Shown here: positions 34,051 to 43,214 of the stretch, in pieces
How positions within the stretch are numbered: the stretch's first letter is position 1
How the letters are laid out: each line of letters starts with the position of its first letter
Assembly: GCF_000223215.1 (NCBI RefSeq)
Contig: NC_017243.1
Coordinates: forward strand, 2,728,001 to 2,792,000
DNA: 64,000 nt
From: Brachyspira intermedia PWS/A
GTDB lineage: Bacteria > Spirochaetota > Brachyspiria > Brachyspirales > Brachyspiraceae
Direction of reading: 5' to 3'
Notes under the pieces: model-generated
What the model was told of the DNA's origin: nothing
Databases searched by the model: none
The model's input: only the letters and a program-made list of their open reading frames with translations
Program-made: the position numbers and the translations under genes

Positions 34051-35073
34051 ATGTCATATATAGTAGGCTTTGGAGAGATAATGCTAAGGCTCTCATCAAT
34101 AGATAATGAAAGATTATTTCAATCTTCAAAACTTAATGCAACATTCGGAGGAGTAGAAGCTAATATTTGTGTTTTAGCTTCAATATTTGGATTAAAAAGC
34201 AGATATGTAACAGCTTTACCTAATAATGCTGTAGGAAAAAAGGTTGAAGAATTACTTTTAAGTCATAGAGTTGATACCTCTGCAATATCTTGGGAAGGTA
34301 AAAGACTTGGAATATATTTTGTAGACCCTGGTAATAATTATAGAAGTTCAAATGTTATTTATGACAGAGAATATTCTTCTATTTCTCAGGCTTTAATAGA
34401 AGATTTTGATTGGGATAAAGTTTTTAATGATGCTTCATACTTTCATATAAGCGGAGTAACACCTGCTATAAGTCAAACTGCTGCTGATCTTACATTACAT
34501 GCTGTAAAAGAAGCTAAAAAAAGAAATGTAAAAGTTTCATGCGATATAAACTACAGAAAAAAATTATGGAAATATGGAAAGACTATAGAAGAAGTAATGC
34601 CTGAAATTGTAAAACATTCTGATATAGTATTTGCCAATGAATATGATGCTGTAAAAATATTAGGTGTAAAAAGCAATGTAGATGTAGATGGAAACATTAG
34701 CGATGAAGATTATATGGATATTATGCAACAATTAATTAATAAATATTCTTTGGAAATGACAGTAACAACAAAAAGGGAAACTATAAGCTCTAATCATAAC
34801 AACATATATTGCATGCTATATGCTGATAAAAAATTATATAAATCAAAAAAATACTATATAAAAAATATTATTGATAGAATAGGAACAGGAGATTCATTTG
34901 CTGCTGGAATACTTTCAGGCATTCAGCTATTTGATAATTATCAGGATATATTGGAATTTGCCACTGCTTCATTTTGTATAAAGCATAGTATACCAGGAGA
35001 TTGGAATTTAACAACAAAAGAGGAGGTAATAAATTTAATGAAATCAGAAAATGGTTTAGATGTAAAAAGGTAA
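34051..35073 (+). CDS. kdgK: 2-dehydro-3-deoxygluconokinase (PfkB family)
   Basis: Phosphorylates 2-keto-3-deoxygluconate to KDPG, the substrate of the Eda aldolase encoded 10 kb on. The PfkB fold is complete: GFGEIMLRLSSIDNERLFQS near the N-terminus, FGGVEANICVLASIFGLKS (about residues 31-49, substrate lid) and the anion-hole/catalytic signature DRIGTGDSFAAGILSG near 275-290. 340 residues. Context with uxuA, uxuB, uxaC and eda supports KDG rather than another sugar. An operator palindrome lies in its promoter. Confidence 0.9.
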   Translation: MSYIVGFGEIMLRLSSIDNERLFQSSKLNATFGGVEANICVLASIFGLKSRYVTALPNNAVGKKVEELLLSHRVDTSAISWEGKRLGIYFVDPGNNYRSSNVIYDREYSSISQALIEDFDWDKVFNDASYFHISGVTPAISQTAADLTLHAVKEAKKRNVKVSCDINYRKKLWKYGKTIEEVMPEIVKHSDIVFANEYDAVKILGVKSNVDVDGNISDEDYMDIMQQLINKYSLEMTVTTKRETISSNHNNIYCMLYADKKLYKSKKYYIKNIIDRIGTGDSFAAGILSGIQLFDNYQDILEFATASFCIKHSIPGDWNLTTKEEVINLMKSENGLDVKR

Positions 35074-35078
35074 ATTCT

Positions 35079-35786
35079 CTAATTAAAATATTCAGGGAAT
35101 TTATTTTTCAAAAACACCATGTCATCTTTTACATGAGTTAAATGCACCTCCATAATAGGAAGAAGCTTTTTTATATTTTTTTCTTTTATATAAAGCAGTA
35201 TATTTCTATGTTCTGTTAATGTTCTAGTTCTGTCCATTTCCATTATATTGAATATTCTAGCCCTATTAAAATGTTTTATTGAATCTCTTATTAAACTAAA
35301 AGTCAATTTTTTATCTGCCATTGAAAATAACAATTCATGAAATTCATTGTCCAATTTAAGAAGATCATAAACTTTATTAGTATTTATATTCTTCTCATAC
35401 TGCTCTATATTTTTATTTAATAATTTTAAATCTTTTTCTGAATGATTTTTACAAACCATTTTTATAATTTCTTTTTCAAGAACCATTCTCATAAAACTAG
35501 TTTCCTCAACTATGCTAGTATCTATCAATGAAACCATAGTTCCTTTTTGAGGATATATTTCTATCAAATTAATTTTCTCAAGTCTTGAAAAAGCCTCTCT
35601 TATAGGAGTTCTGCTTATAGATAATACTTCGCTTACTATCTTCTCGCTAATAAAAGTACCTGGAAGCAATGTCATATTTATGATATTATATTCTAAGCAT
35701 CTAACTGCATAATCCCCTATAGGTTCATTAATTTCCCTATCCAATATTATTAAATTATCTGCATTATTATTCTTAGCTTTAGGCAT
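35079..35786 (-). CDS. GntR family transcriptional regulator (FadR/FCD subfamily)
   Basis: A 235-residue DNA-binding protein. The N-terminal winged helix (about residues 20-90) has the typical VSEVLSISRTPIREAFSRLE recognition helix. The C-terminal all-helical FCD ligand domain (about 95-225) contains NEFHELLFSMADKK and HRNILLYIKEKN, with Asp/His residues that bind a metal in this subfamily. UxuR and ExuR belong to the same subfamily. It is embedded in the hexuronate locus, so it most likely binds ATACTAGTAT and is released by a uronate intermediate; that link is inference. Confidence 0.88.
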   Translation of the reverse strand: MPKAKNNNADNLIILDREINEPIGDYAVRCLEYNIINMTLLPGTFISEKIVSEVLSISRTPIREAFSRLEKINLIEIYPQKGTMVSLIDTSIVEETSFMRMVLEKEIIKMVCKNHSEKDLKLLNKNIEQYEKNINTNKVYDLLKLDNEFHELLFSMADKKLTFSLIRDSIKHFNRARIFNIMEMDRTRTLTEHRNILLYIKEKNIKKLLPIMEVHLTHVKDDMVFLKNKFPEYFN

Positions 35787-36014
35787 AATCTAAAAATATA
35801 TCCTTCAAATTATTATTTTTTATCATTACTAATAAAAATTGTTACTAACTATGCTTCCCCATTAAATAAAACTGCTGCACATTAACAATTTTTATATTTA
35901 GTTATCTAATTTATAAGTATTAAAGATACATCATTTATCAATAAACTTCAAGATATAAAAATATAAATAAAAAATCTAAAATATTACTTTTTTGTAAAAA
36001 AGTCATCATTTTTA
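35787..36014. other. Divergent spacer gntR / porin
   Basis: Contains a perfect 11-bp inverted repeat AAAAATTGTTA (35834-35844) and TAACAATTTTT (35883-35893) in the leader of the regulator gene. It also contains the TAATAAAAATTGTT motif shared with about 18110. No gene seen. Confidence 0.45.
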
Positions 36015-36051
36015 TTGACAATGGATTTTATTTTTACTAAAATACTAGTAT
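36015..36051 (+). promoter_or_regulatory. Promoter and operator of the glucuronide operon
   Basis: TTGACA 36015-36020 and TAAAAT 36038-36043 at the ideal 17-base spacing. ATACTAGTAT at 36042-36051 covers the end of the -10 box and the expected start point, the position expected of a repressor site. Confidence 0.75.
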
Positions 36052-36071
36052 GTTAGTAAAGGAGTTTTATT

Positions 36072-36971
36072 ATGAAAAAAGTTTTTATTAATGTTTTAGT
36101 TTTTTCATTTTTAGTAAGCACTATGTTATTTGCTCAGCAAGCAGCAAATACTCAGACAAACCCTGCTTATCAGTTTTTTAATGTATATCCTGGATCAATG
36201 AAAATGCTAAGTTTCTATATCGAATATGCTTCAGGAGACTTAACAAGTTTGGGAACAGATCCTAAAGCAAAAAGAATGATGGAAAATTTCGATACTAAAT
36301 TAACCTATATGCAGACATTAAAAAGTGTTCCATGGTTAGGTTTTGGATTTATACTTCAAGCTCAATTTGATAATCCAAGTGTATATGACCCTAGTTGGAA
36401 AGAGGGAAGCAGAACTGGAAAAAACAGCTCAAATCCATTTTCTATGGTTGAATTAACAGGAAATATGCACTTATTTAATACTTTCAGTTTAGGATTTACT
36501 TCAACAGGTGATTTTGTATTTGTAATGTACTTGAATAAAAAACTTCCAGACGTTGCAGCGTTCAAATCACATTCTATAACATTTATGGCTCAGCAAAATA
36601 TATATTTGAGAGGAAATCAGTATAATTCTCAAACAGGTGCTTTAACTCAAGGCTGGTATGATGGTACTGAATTCAGAGTAGCTTATCAAATGCGTTTCAA
36701 TGATTGGTTTGCTTTAAGACCTGAAATACAATTCAAAATATTATCAGGTGCTCAAACTTCATTTAAAGATTGGTATTGGATAAGATTCAATCCTCGTTTA
36801 CAGTTCTTCTTAGAAGAATGGACTTTCTTTATCGAACCTAGATTATTCTATGGCGGTATATTTAAACAAGATATGTCTGCTTTAGGAATAGGATCATCTC
36901 AATTTAATAAAAATGGTTGGGGATTTGAACTTAAAGTTGGTATTGATTTAACAAAATTATTCTTTGATTAA
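36072..36971 (+). CDS. Putative outer-membrane porin for glucuronides
   Basis: A 299-residue exported protein. A signal peptide MKKVFINVLVFSFLVSTMLFAQ is followed by strand-like amphipathic segments (MVELTGNMHLFNTFSLGFTS, EEWTFFIEPRLFYGGIFKQD) ending ELKVGIDLTKLFFD with a terminal aromatic-rich strand. The pattern indicates a beta-barrel. It is first in the operon directly before uidA, so uptake of glucuronides or oligo-uronides across the outer membrane is a reasonable guess. No family recognised with certainty; KdgM-like porins play such a role elsewhere. Confidence 0.7.
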   Translation: MKKVFINVLVFSFLVSTMLFAQQAANTQTNPAYQFFNVYPGSMKMLSFYIEYASGDLTSLGTDPKAKRMMENFDTKLTYMQTLKSVPWLGFGFILQAQFDNPSVYDPSWKEGSRTGKNSSNPFSMVELTGNMHLFNTFSLGFTSTGDFVFVMYLNKKLPDVAAFKSHSITFMAQQNIYLRGNQYNSQTGALTQGWYDGTEFRVAYQMRFNDWFALRPEIQFKILSGAQTSFKDWYWIRFNPRLQFFLEEWTFFIEPRLFYGGIFKQDMSALGIGSSQFNKNGWGFELKVGIDLTKLFFD

Positions 36972-37007
36972 TTAATTTTATAAAATATAAATATACGGAG
37001 GAATTTT

Positions 37008-38825
37008 TTGAATATGGTTAATTCTATGTTATATCCTAGAGAAAGCAAAACAAGAAGAGTAATTGATATATCTGGTATGTGGGAATTTAAGATTGACTCC
37101 AACAATGAAGGCAGAAAAAATGGTTATGCTAACGGACTTAAAGACACTACATTTATACCTGTACCATCTAGCTTTAATGATCTTTTTACAGATAAAAATA
37201 TAAGAGAACATGCTGGAGATGTATGGTATGAAACTTCATTTTATCTGCCTTCAGAATGGAAAGATAAGGATGTTAATATAAGATTCGGTTGTGCAACTCA
37301 TGAAGCTACTGTATATATTAATGGAAAAGAAGTATGTACGCATGTGGGAGGATTTATGCCTTTCAATGCTCCTGTAAATGAAGCAGGTATATTTGGAGAA
37401 AAAAATAAATTAGTTGTTGTTGTTAATAATGAACTTAGCAATACAACAATACCTTGCGGACATACTGAAACTAAACCTTCAGGCAAAAAATATATCAAAC
37501 CTTCTTTTGACTTTTTTAATTATGCCGGATTAAACAGACCTGTAAAAATCACTGTTACAAATAAAGAATATATACATGATATAGATATAGTATCAGATAT
37601 AAACGGCGGTGATGGAATTGTAAACTATGAAGTACATACTACAGGTGAAAACAAAGTATATATTAAAATACTTGATGAAGAAGGTAATGAAGCGGCAAAT
37701 GCTGAAGGAAAAAGCGGAAAAATAGTTATAAAAAATGCTAAACTCTGGAATCCAAAGGCTTCTTATTTATATAAATTCATAGCCTGCATAAAAAACGGAG
37801 ATGAACTTATAGATGAATACTATTTAGACTTTGGAATAAGAACTGTAAAAGTTGAAGGAACTAAGTTTTTAATTAATGGAAAACCTTTCTACTTTACAGG
37901 GTTCGGAAAACATGAAGACAGCGAAATAGCAGGAAGAGCATACAACCCTCCTATAATAAAAAGAGATTTTGAACTTATTAAATGGATTGGAGCAAATTCA
38001 TTTAGAACATCTCATTACCCTTATAGCGAAGAAATAATGCAGGCTGCTGATAGAGAAGGTATAGTAATAATAGATGAAGTTGCTGCTGTAGGTATGTTTG
38101 ATGTAGGTTCAGTACTAAACCCTGGTGCTTCAAAAACTGATTATTTCTCTTTAGATGAAGTACATAACAAAACTAAAGAAGTGCATAAAAAGGCAGTTGA
38201 AGAACTTATCAAAAGAGATAAAAATCACCCTTCTGTTGTTATGTGGAGTTTATTCAATGAGCCTGATACTTCAAAAGATGAAGCTGTGCCATATTTTGAA
38301 GATATATTCAATTTTGCTAAAAGTCAGGATAAACAAAATCTTCCTAAAACTTTTGCTGCTATTCAGGCATCATCACCAGGAAAATGCAAATGTATGCATT
38401 TATGTGATGTAATTACATTAAATAGATATTATGGCTGGTATTTCCTAGGCGGTTATGAAATAGATATGTCAGAAGAAAAATTTAAAGAAGAAATGAATTT
38501 ATATTCTAGTATGAATAAACCAGTTATGTTCACTGAATACGGAGCTGATACTTATGCAGGTGTTCATAAACTTCCTTCTGTAATGTGGTCTGAGGAATAT
38601 CAATGCGAATACTATGAAATGAATTTCAAAGTTTTTGACAGCTATGACTTTATAATTGGAGAACAATTATGGAACTTCGCTGACTTCCAAACTACTGAAG
38701 GAATATTCAGAGTAGACGGAAATAAAAAAGGTATATTCACAAGAAATCGTCAGCCTAAAGCCGTTGCTCATTACATAAGAAACAGATGGACTAAATTGCC
38801 ATTAGATTATAAATCCAAAAAATAA
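37008..38825 (+). CDS. uidA: Beta-glucuronidase (GH2)
   Basis: Hydrolyses beta-D-glucuronides in the cytoplasm. Domains: sugar-binding jelly roll (1-180), immunoglobulin-like (180-280), TIM barrel (280-605). Acid/base Glu418 in SLFNEPD, nucleophile Glu510 in MFTEYGAD. The uronate-recognising N-x-K pair lies in GNKKG (Asn572, Lys574), which separates glucuronidase from beta-galactosidase. TTG 37008 lies 6 bases after GGAGG; ATG 37014 would be 12 bases away, so the TTG start is preferred. 605 residues, no signal peptide. A terminator-like hairpin lies between it and the symporter gene. Confidence 0.95.
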   Translation: MNMVNSMLYPRESKTRRVIDISGMWEFKIDSNNEGRKNGYANGLKDTTFIPVPSSFNDLFTDKNIREHAGDVWYETSFYLPSEWKDKDVNIRFGCATHEATVYINGKEVCTHVGGFMPFNAPVNEAGIFGEKNKLVVVVNNELSNTTIPCGHTETKPSGKKYIKPSFDFFNYAGLNRPVKITVTNKEYIHDIDIVSDINGGDGIVNYEVHTTGENKVYIKILDEEGNEAANAEGKSGKIVIKNAKLWNPKASYLYKFIACIKNGDELIDEYYLDFGIRTVKVEGTKFLINGKPFYFTGFGKHEDSEIAGRAYNPPIIKRDFELIKWIGANSFRTSHYPYSEEIMQAADREGIVIIDEVAAVGMFDVGSVLNPGASKTDYFSLDEVHNKTKEVHKKAVEELIKRDKNHPSVVMWSLFNEPDTSKDEAVPYFEDIFNFAKSQDKQNLPKTFAAIQASSPGKCKCMHLCDVITLNRYYGWYFLGGYEIDMSEEKFKEEMNLYSSMNKPVMFTEYGADTYAGVHKLPSVMWSEEYQCEYYEMNFKVFDSYDFIIGEQLWNFADFQTTEGIFRVDGNKKGIFTRNRQPKAVAHYIRNRWTKLPLDYKSKK

Positions 38826-38840
38826 TCATTACTAAAATTA

Positions 38841-38872
38841 GGGTAGAAAATTAAATATTTTCTACCCTTTTT
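38841..38872 (+). terminator. Terminator or attenuator between uidA and the symporter gene
   Basis: GGGTAGAAAA (38841-38850) and TTTTCTACCC (38858-38867), 7-base loop, then TTTTT. It lies within the co-oriented locus and may reduce downstream transcription rather than end it, since no strong promoter follows it before the symporter. Confidence 0.8.
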
Positions 38873-38895
38873 ACAAAAGAGGAGGGATATAATAT

Positions 38896-40335
38896 ATGGA
38901 TAATACAAATACTTATCATAGAGCCAAAATATGGCAAATAGCATTCTTTGCATTCAATAATACCGCAACAAATTTATATATGTTCTTTATGTTTTTTATA
39001 TCATACTATGCAACAGGAATGTTAGGCTTAGGAGTAGTTTTAGTATCTACATTGCTTACAGTTATGCGTATTTGGGATGCTGTAACTGATCCTTTTGTAG
39101 GTTACTTGCTTGATAAAACAAATGGAAGATTTGGAAAAAACAGACCTTTTATAGTAGCAGGAAATATTGTAATGATAATTTCTTGTATAATAATGTACAA
39201 ATTTGTATATAAAGCACCTCAAAATATGAGGCTGTTATTTTTCATTTTAGTTTATGCTGTTTATATTATAGGATATACTTTACAATGCGTTGTTACAAAA
39301 TCAGCACAAACTTGTCTTACTAATGATCCTAAACAAAGACCTTATTTTACTATATTTGACGGAAGTTATAATGTTGTATTATTTGCTGGTATGCAGATAG
39401 TAGTTTCTAAAGTATGGATACCAAAATACGGCGGTTTTAATGCTGACTTTTTTAATACTTTCTTAATATTTACTATAATTGTATCAGCTTGTTTATCAGC
39501 ATTGGCTGTAATAGGATTATGGACTAAAGATAGAACAGAATATTTCGGACTTGGAAAGCCTCAATTAATTACATTTAAAGATTACTGGACTGTTATAAGA
39601 AAAAACAGAGCTATACAAATGCTTGTAATTGCAGCTTCCACAAGTAAACTTTTTGTTACTATACAAACCAACTCTATAGTTTTAGTTATGCTTTATGGTA
39701 TAATATGCGGAAACTATGCACTTAGCGGTGAAGTATCTGCTATATATAGTATACCAAGTATAATTATTATAATATTAGGTATGAAATTTGTAGCAAGCCG
39801 TTTAGGACAGAGAAAAGCTCTTCTATTTGGTACTATAGGATGTATAATTTTTGCTGCATTATTGGCATTATTATTTATATTCGGAGATCCTAAAACTATG
39901 AGCTTTACAAATCTCAATTTCTTTACTATAGCATTTATTGTATTATGGATACTTATGCAGGGATTTGCTGGAATTTCAACAAATATAGTTATTCCTATGA
40001 CTGCTGACTGTGCAGATTATGAAACTTACAGATCCGGAAAATATGTTCCTGGTTTAATGGGTACATTATTTAGCTGCGTTGATAAAATCATATCATCTTT
40101 TGCCACTACTATAGTTGGATTATTGATAGCTATGATTGGTTTTAAAGATACTCAGCCTACTCCTGACACTCCATACTCAACAGCTATTTTCTGGGTAACT
40201 ATGTTCTGTGTATTCTTTGCCCCTATGATTGGATGGGTACTTAATATTATAGCTATGAGATTCTATCCGCTTACTAAAGAAAAAATGGAAGAGATACAGG
40301 GAACTATAGCTGAAATAAAAGCTAAAAATTCATAA
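38896..40335 (+). CDS. uidB: GPH family glucuronide:cation symporter
   Basis: Glycoside-pentoside-hexuronide cotransporter of the inner membrane, 479 residues with 12 spans. Family features: VMRIWDAVTDPFVGYLLDKT (about residues 56-75, the conserved D-x-x-x-DP region), GRFGKNRPFI after span 2, and the late MTADCADYETYRSGKYVPG loop near 372-390. Position behind uidA and before uxuB makes glucuronides or hexuronates the likely substrate. GAGG precedes the start. Confidence 0.88.
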   Translation: MDNTNTYHRAKIWQIAFFAFNNTATNLYMFFMFFISYYATGMLGLGVVLVSTLLTVMRIWDAVTDPFVGYLLDKTNGRFGKNRPFIVAGNIVMIISCIIMYKFVYKAPQNMRLLFFILVYAVYIIGYTLQCVVTKSAQTCLTNDPKQRPYFTIFDGSYNVVLFAGMQIVVSKVWIPKYGGFNADFFNTFLIFTIIVSACLSALAVIGLWTKDRTEYFGLGKPQLITFKDYWTVIRKNRAIQMLVIAASTSKLFVTIQTNSIVLVMLYGIICGNYALSGEVSAIYSIPSIIIIILGMKFVASRLGQRKALLFGTIGCIIFAALLALLFIFGDPKTMSFTNLNFFTIAFIVLWILMQGFAGISTNIVIPMTADCADYETYRSGKYVPGLMGTLFSCVDKIISSFATTIVGLLIAMIGFKDTQPTPDTPYSTAIFWVTMFCVFFAPMIGWVLNIIAMRFYPLTKEKMEEIQGTIAEIKAKNS

Positions 40336-40348
40336 AAAAGAATTTTAC

Positions 40349-40384
40349 TTGACTATTTATATTATTTTATTAAAATACTAGTAT
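40349..40384 (+). promoter_or_regulatory. Promoter and operator of uxuB
   Basis: TTGACT 40349-40354 and TAAAAT 40371-40376, spacing 16. ATACTAGTAT at 40375-40384 overlaps the -10 end, the same arrangement as before the porin gene. Confidence 0.7.
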
Positions 40385-40402
40385 ACTAATATAGGATATG
40401 TT

Positions 40403-42028
40403 ATGAAACTCAATATAGAAAATTTAAATGATAAAACTTTCTGGAAAAATTCTAATATAAAAACACCTACATATGATATCAAACAAATTAGAAAAAATAC
40501 TTCTGAAAAACCTACTTGGGTTCATTTTGGAGCAGGAAATATATTCAGAGGTTTTATAGCAGCAGTAGCAGATACTCTTTTGAATGAAAATATAATAGAT
40601 ACTGGTATAATAGCCATAGATACACATGCCGCTGGAAGAGATGATGATTACGAAATGATTGATAAAGTATATAAACCTTTCGATAATCTCACTCTTTTAG
40701 CATCTATTAAAAGCAGTGGAGATATAGATAAAAAAATCATAGGAAGTATAACTGATGTAGTACATGCCGATTTCATAAATAACTACGAAGAATTAAAAAA
40801 AATATTTATATCAAATTCTCTTCAAGTAGCAAGTTTTACTATTACAGAAAAGGGTTACTCTATTAAAGATTTAAATGGCAATTACAACATCACAGTTAAA
40901 GAAGACATTAATAATGGTCCTAAAAAAGCAAAAAACATTATGAGTATCTCTACTGCTATGCTTTTAGAAAGATATAAAAACGGTGCCTATCCTATAGCTA
41001 TGCTCAGTATAGATAACTGTTCAAATAATGGCGACAAATTAAAATCATCTATTATTGATATAGCTAAGGAATGGGTAAAAAAAGGATTTGCTGATGAGGG
41101 TTTTATAAAATATCTTGAAGATGATAAAAAAACCGCTTTTCCTTTAAGTATGGTAGACAAAATCACTCCTAGACCTTCTGAAATTATAGCAAAAAAATTA
41201 GAAGAAATAGGACTTGAAGAAATGTCAGTATTTAAAGTTGGGCATAATAATATGGCGGCTTTTGTAAATGCTGAAGTTCCTGAATATTTAATTATAGAAG
41301 ATTTATTTCCAAATGGAAGAGCAGAATTTGAAAAAGCTCATGTATATGTAACTGATAGAATAACAGTTCAAACATCAGAAAAAATGAAAGTTACAACATG
41401 TTTAAATCCTTTGCATACAGCTTTAGCAGTATTCGGATGCTTACTAAATTATAATTTTATATATGAAGAGATGAAAGATCCTCTATTAAAAAAACTAGTT
41501 GAAAAAATAGGATATGATGAAGGAATGAAAGTAGTTGCCGACCCAAAGATTTTAAATCCAAAAGATTTTATAAAAGAGGTAATTGATGAACGTTTAGTTA
41601 ATCCTTATATACCTGATTCTCCGAAAAGAATAGCAACAGATACTTCTCAAAAAATTCCTATAAGATACGGAGAAACTTTAAAATCTTATATAAAAAACGG
41701 ACTGGATACATCTTCTTTGATAGGCATACCTTTAACTATAGCAGCTTGGCTTAGGTATTTAATTGGTATTGATGATAATGGAAAACCTATAGATATAAGC
41801 CCTGATCCTATGCTTGAAGAATTGCAAAAACATATAAAAAATATTCAATTCAAAAATAAAGAAAGTATCGGAAATAATTTAAAGCCTATACTTTCTAATA
41901 AAGTTATATTCGCTGTTGATTTATACGATAAAGAAATAAATCTTGGAGAAAAAATAGAGGGGTATTTCAGAGAGATGATAGCAAGTGAAAATGCTGTAAA
42001 AGAATGTCTGAACAAATATATAAATTAA
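40403..42028 (+). CDS. uxuB: Fructuronate reductase (mannitol dehydrogenase family)
   Basis: NADH-dependent reduction of D-fructuronate to D-mannonate. Long-chain mannitol-dehydrogenase fold: N-terminal NAD domain with WVHFGAGNIFRGFIAAVAD (about residues 39-57). The catalytic region includes SMVDKITPRPS (about 250-260) and FKVGHNNMAAFVNAEVPEYL; a late CLNPLHTALAVFGCLL block contains the conserved N..H. 541 residues. The order uxuB-uxuA-uxaC-eda supports fructuronate over mannitol as substrate. Own promoter with operator. Confidence 0.92.
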   Translation: MKLNIENLNDKTFWKNSNIKTPTYDIKQIRKNTSEKPTWVHFGAGNIFRGFIAAVADTLLNENIIDTGIIAIDTHAAGRDDDYEMIDKVYKPFDNLTLLASIKSSGDIDKKIIGSITDVVHADFINNYEELKKIFISNSLQVASFTITEKGYSIKDLNGNYNITVKEDINNGPKKAKNIMSISTAMLLERYKNGAYPIAMLSIDNCSNNGDKLKSSIIDIAKEWVKKGFADEGFIKYLEDDKKTAFPLSMVDKITPRPSEIIAKKLEEIGLEEMSVFKVGHNNMAAFVNAEVPEYLIIEDLFPNGRAEFEKAHVYVTDRITVQTSEKMKVTTCLNPLHTALAVFGCLLNYNFIYEEMKDPLLKKLVEKIGYDEGMKVVADPKILNPKDFIKEVIDERLVNPYIPDSPKRIATDTSQKIPIRYGETLKSYIKNGLDTSSLIGIPLTIAAWLRYLIGIDDNGKPIDISPDPMLEELQKHIKNIQFKNKESIGNNLKPILSNKVIFAVDLYDKEINLGEKIEGYFREMIASENAVKECLNKYIN

Positions 42029-42053
42029 TTAAAAACGAAGGAGAATTTTTATT

Positions 42054-43121
42054 ATGATAATGACTTTAAGATGGTTTGGTAAGAATTTTGATTCTGTAAC
42101 TCTAAAACAAATTAGACAAATACCTGGTGTAAAAGGAGTTATAACAACTCTATATGATAGTAAAGTTGGAGATGCTTGGAAAGAAGAAGATGTAAAAGCT
42201 CTAAAAAAAGAAGTAGAAGATTCCGGATTAAAAATATATGGTATAGAAAGTGTAAACATACATGATGATATAAAAATAGGTTTGCCTAGCAGAGATAAAT
42301 ATATAGAAAACTATATAAAAACACTAGAGGTTTTAGGTAAAGAGGGAATTAATTTAGTATGTTATAATTTCATGCCTGTATTCGACTGGACAAGAAGCGA
42401 TTTAGCTAAGGTAAGACCCGACGGATCTACTGTTTTATCTTATGATCAGGATATAATAGATAAAATAGATCCTCAGAAAATGTTCGAACAAATTGATTCA
42501 AGCTCTAATGGATTCGTACTTCCTGGTTGGGAGCCTGAAAGACTAAGCAGATTAAAAGAACTTTTTGAAATGTATAAAGGTATTGATGATGAAAAGTTAT
42601 TTGAAAATTTGAAATATTTCTTAACTGCTATAATGCCTACATGTGAAAAATACAATATAAAAATGGCTATACACCCTGATGATCCTGCTTGGCCTGTATT
42701 CGGACTTCCTAGAATAATAGTGAACAAAGAAAATATTTTAAGGATGGTTAATAGTGTTAATAGTCCTTGCAATGGAGTAACATTATGTGCAGGTTCTTTA
42801 GGTTCTAATCCTAAAAATGATATACCTGATATAGTAAGAAGTTTAAAAGGAAAAATTTTCTTTGCCCATGTAAGAAATTTAGAGCATACAGCCCCGGGTA
42901 AATTCCAAGAAGCAGCTCACTTATCAAGTGACGGATCTATGGATATGTTTGCTATTATGAAAGCATTTTATGATATAGGCTTTGAAGGACCATTCAGACC
43001 TGATCATGGAAGAGCTATATGGGACGAAGTATCTATGCCAGGTTACGGACTTTATGACAGAGCATTAGGAGCTGTTTATCTACAGGGATTATGGGAAGCT
43101 ATAGAAAAGATGGGTAAATAA
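42054..43121 (+). CDS. uxuA: Mannonate dehydratase
   Basis: Dehydrates D-mannonate to 2-keto-3-deoxygluconate; Fe/Mn-dependent TIM-barrel enzyme. Family blocks: MTLRWFGKNFDSVTLKQIRQIPGV (too long to quote beyond this N-terminal start), YGIESVNIHDDIKIG, NLVCYNFMPVFDWTR, MAIHPDDPAWPVFGLPRI, GVTLCAGSLGSNPKND and FRPDHGRAIW, whose His, Cys and Asp residues form the metal site. 355 residues, normal. GGAG 11 bases before ATG. Followed by a hairpin. Confidence 0.95.
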   Translation: MIMTLRWFGKNFDSVTLKQIRQIPGVKGVITTLYDSKVGDAWKEEDVKALKKEVEDSGLKIYGIESVNIHDDIKIGLPSRDKYIENYIKTLEVLGKEGINLVCYNFMPVFDWTRSDLAKVRPDGSTVLSYDQDIIDKIDPQKMFEQIDSSSNGFVLPGWEPERLSRLKELFEMYKGIDDEKLFENLKYFLTAIMPTCEKYNIKMAIHPDDPAWPVFGLPRIIVNKENILRMVNSVNSPCNGVTLCAGSLGSNPKNDIPDIVRSLKGKIFFAHVRNLEHTAPGKFQEAAHLSSDGSMDMFAIMKAFYDIGFEGPFRPDHGRAIWDEVSMPGYGLYDRALGAVYLQGLWEAIEKMGK

Positions 43122-43138
43122 TTAAATATATATTAGCT

Positions 43139-43180
43139 GCAATACTTTTATGATTTTATTTTATAAAAGTATTGCATTTA
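43139..43180 (+). terminator. Hairpin after uxuA
   Basis: GCAATACTTTTAT (43139-43151) and ATAAAAGTATTGC (43163-43175) form a 13-bp stem followed by ATTTATTTT, a terminator or partial attenuator before uxaC. Confidence 0.75.
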
Positions 43181-43214
43181 TTTTATACTTTACAAATCAA
43201 AGGGGATAAATATC

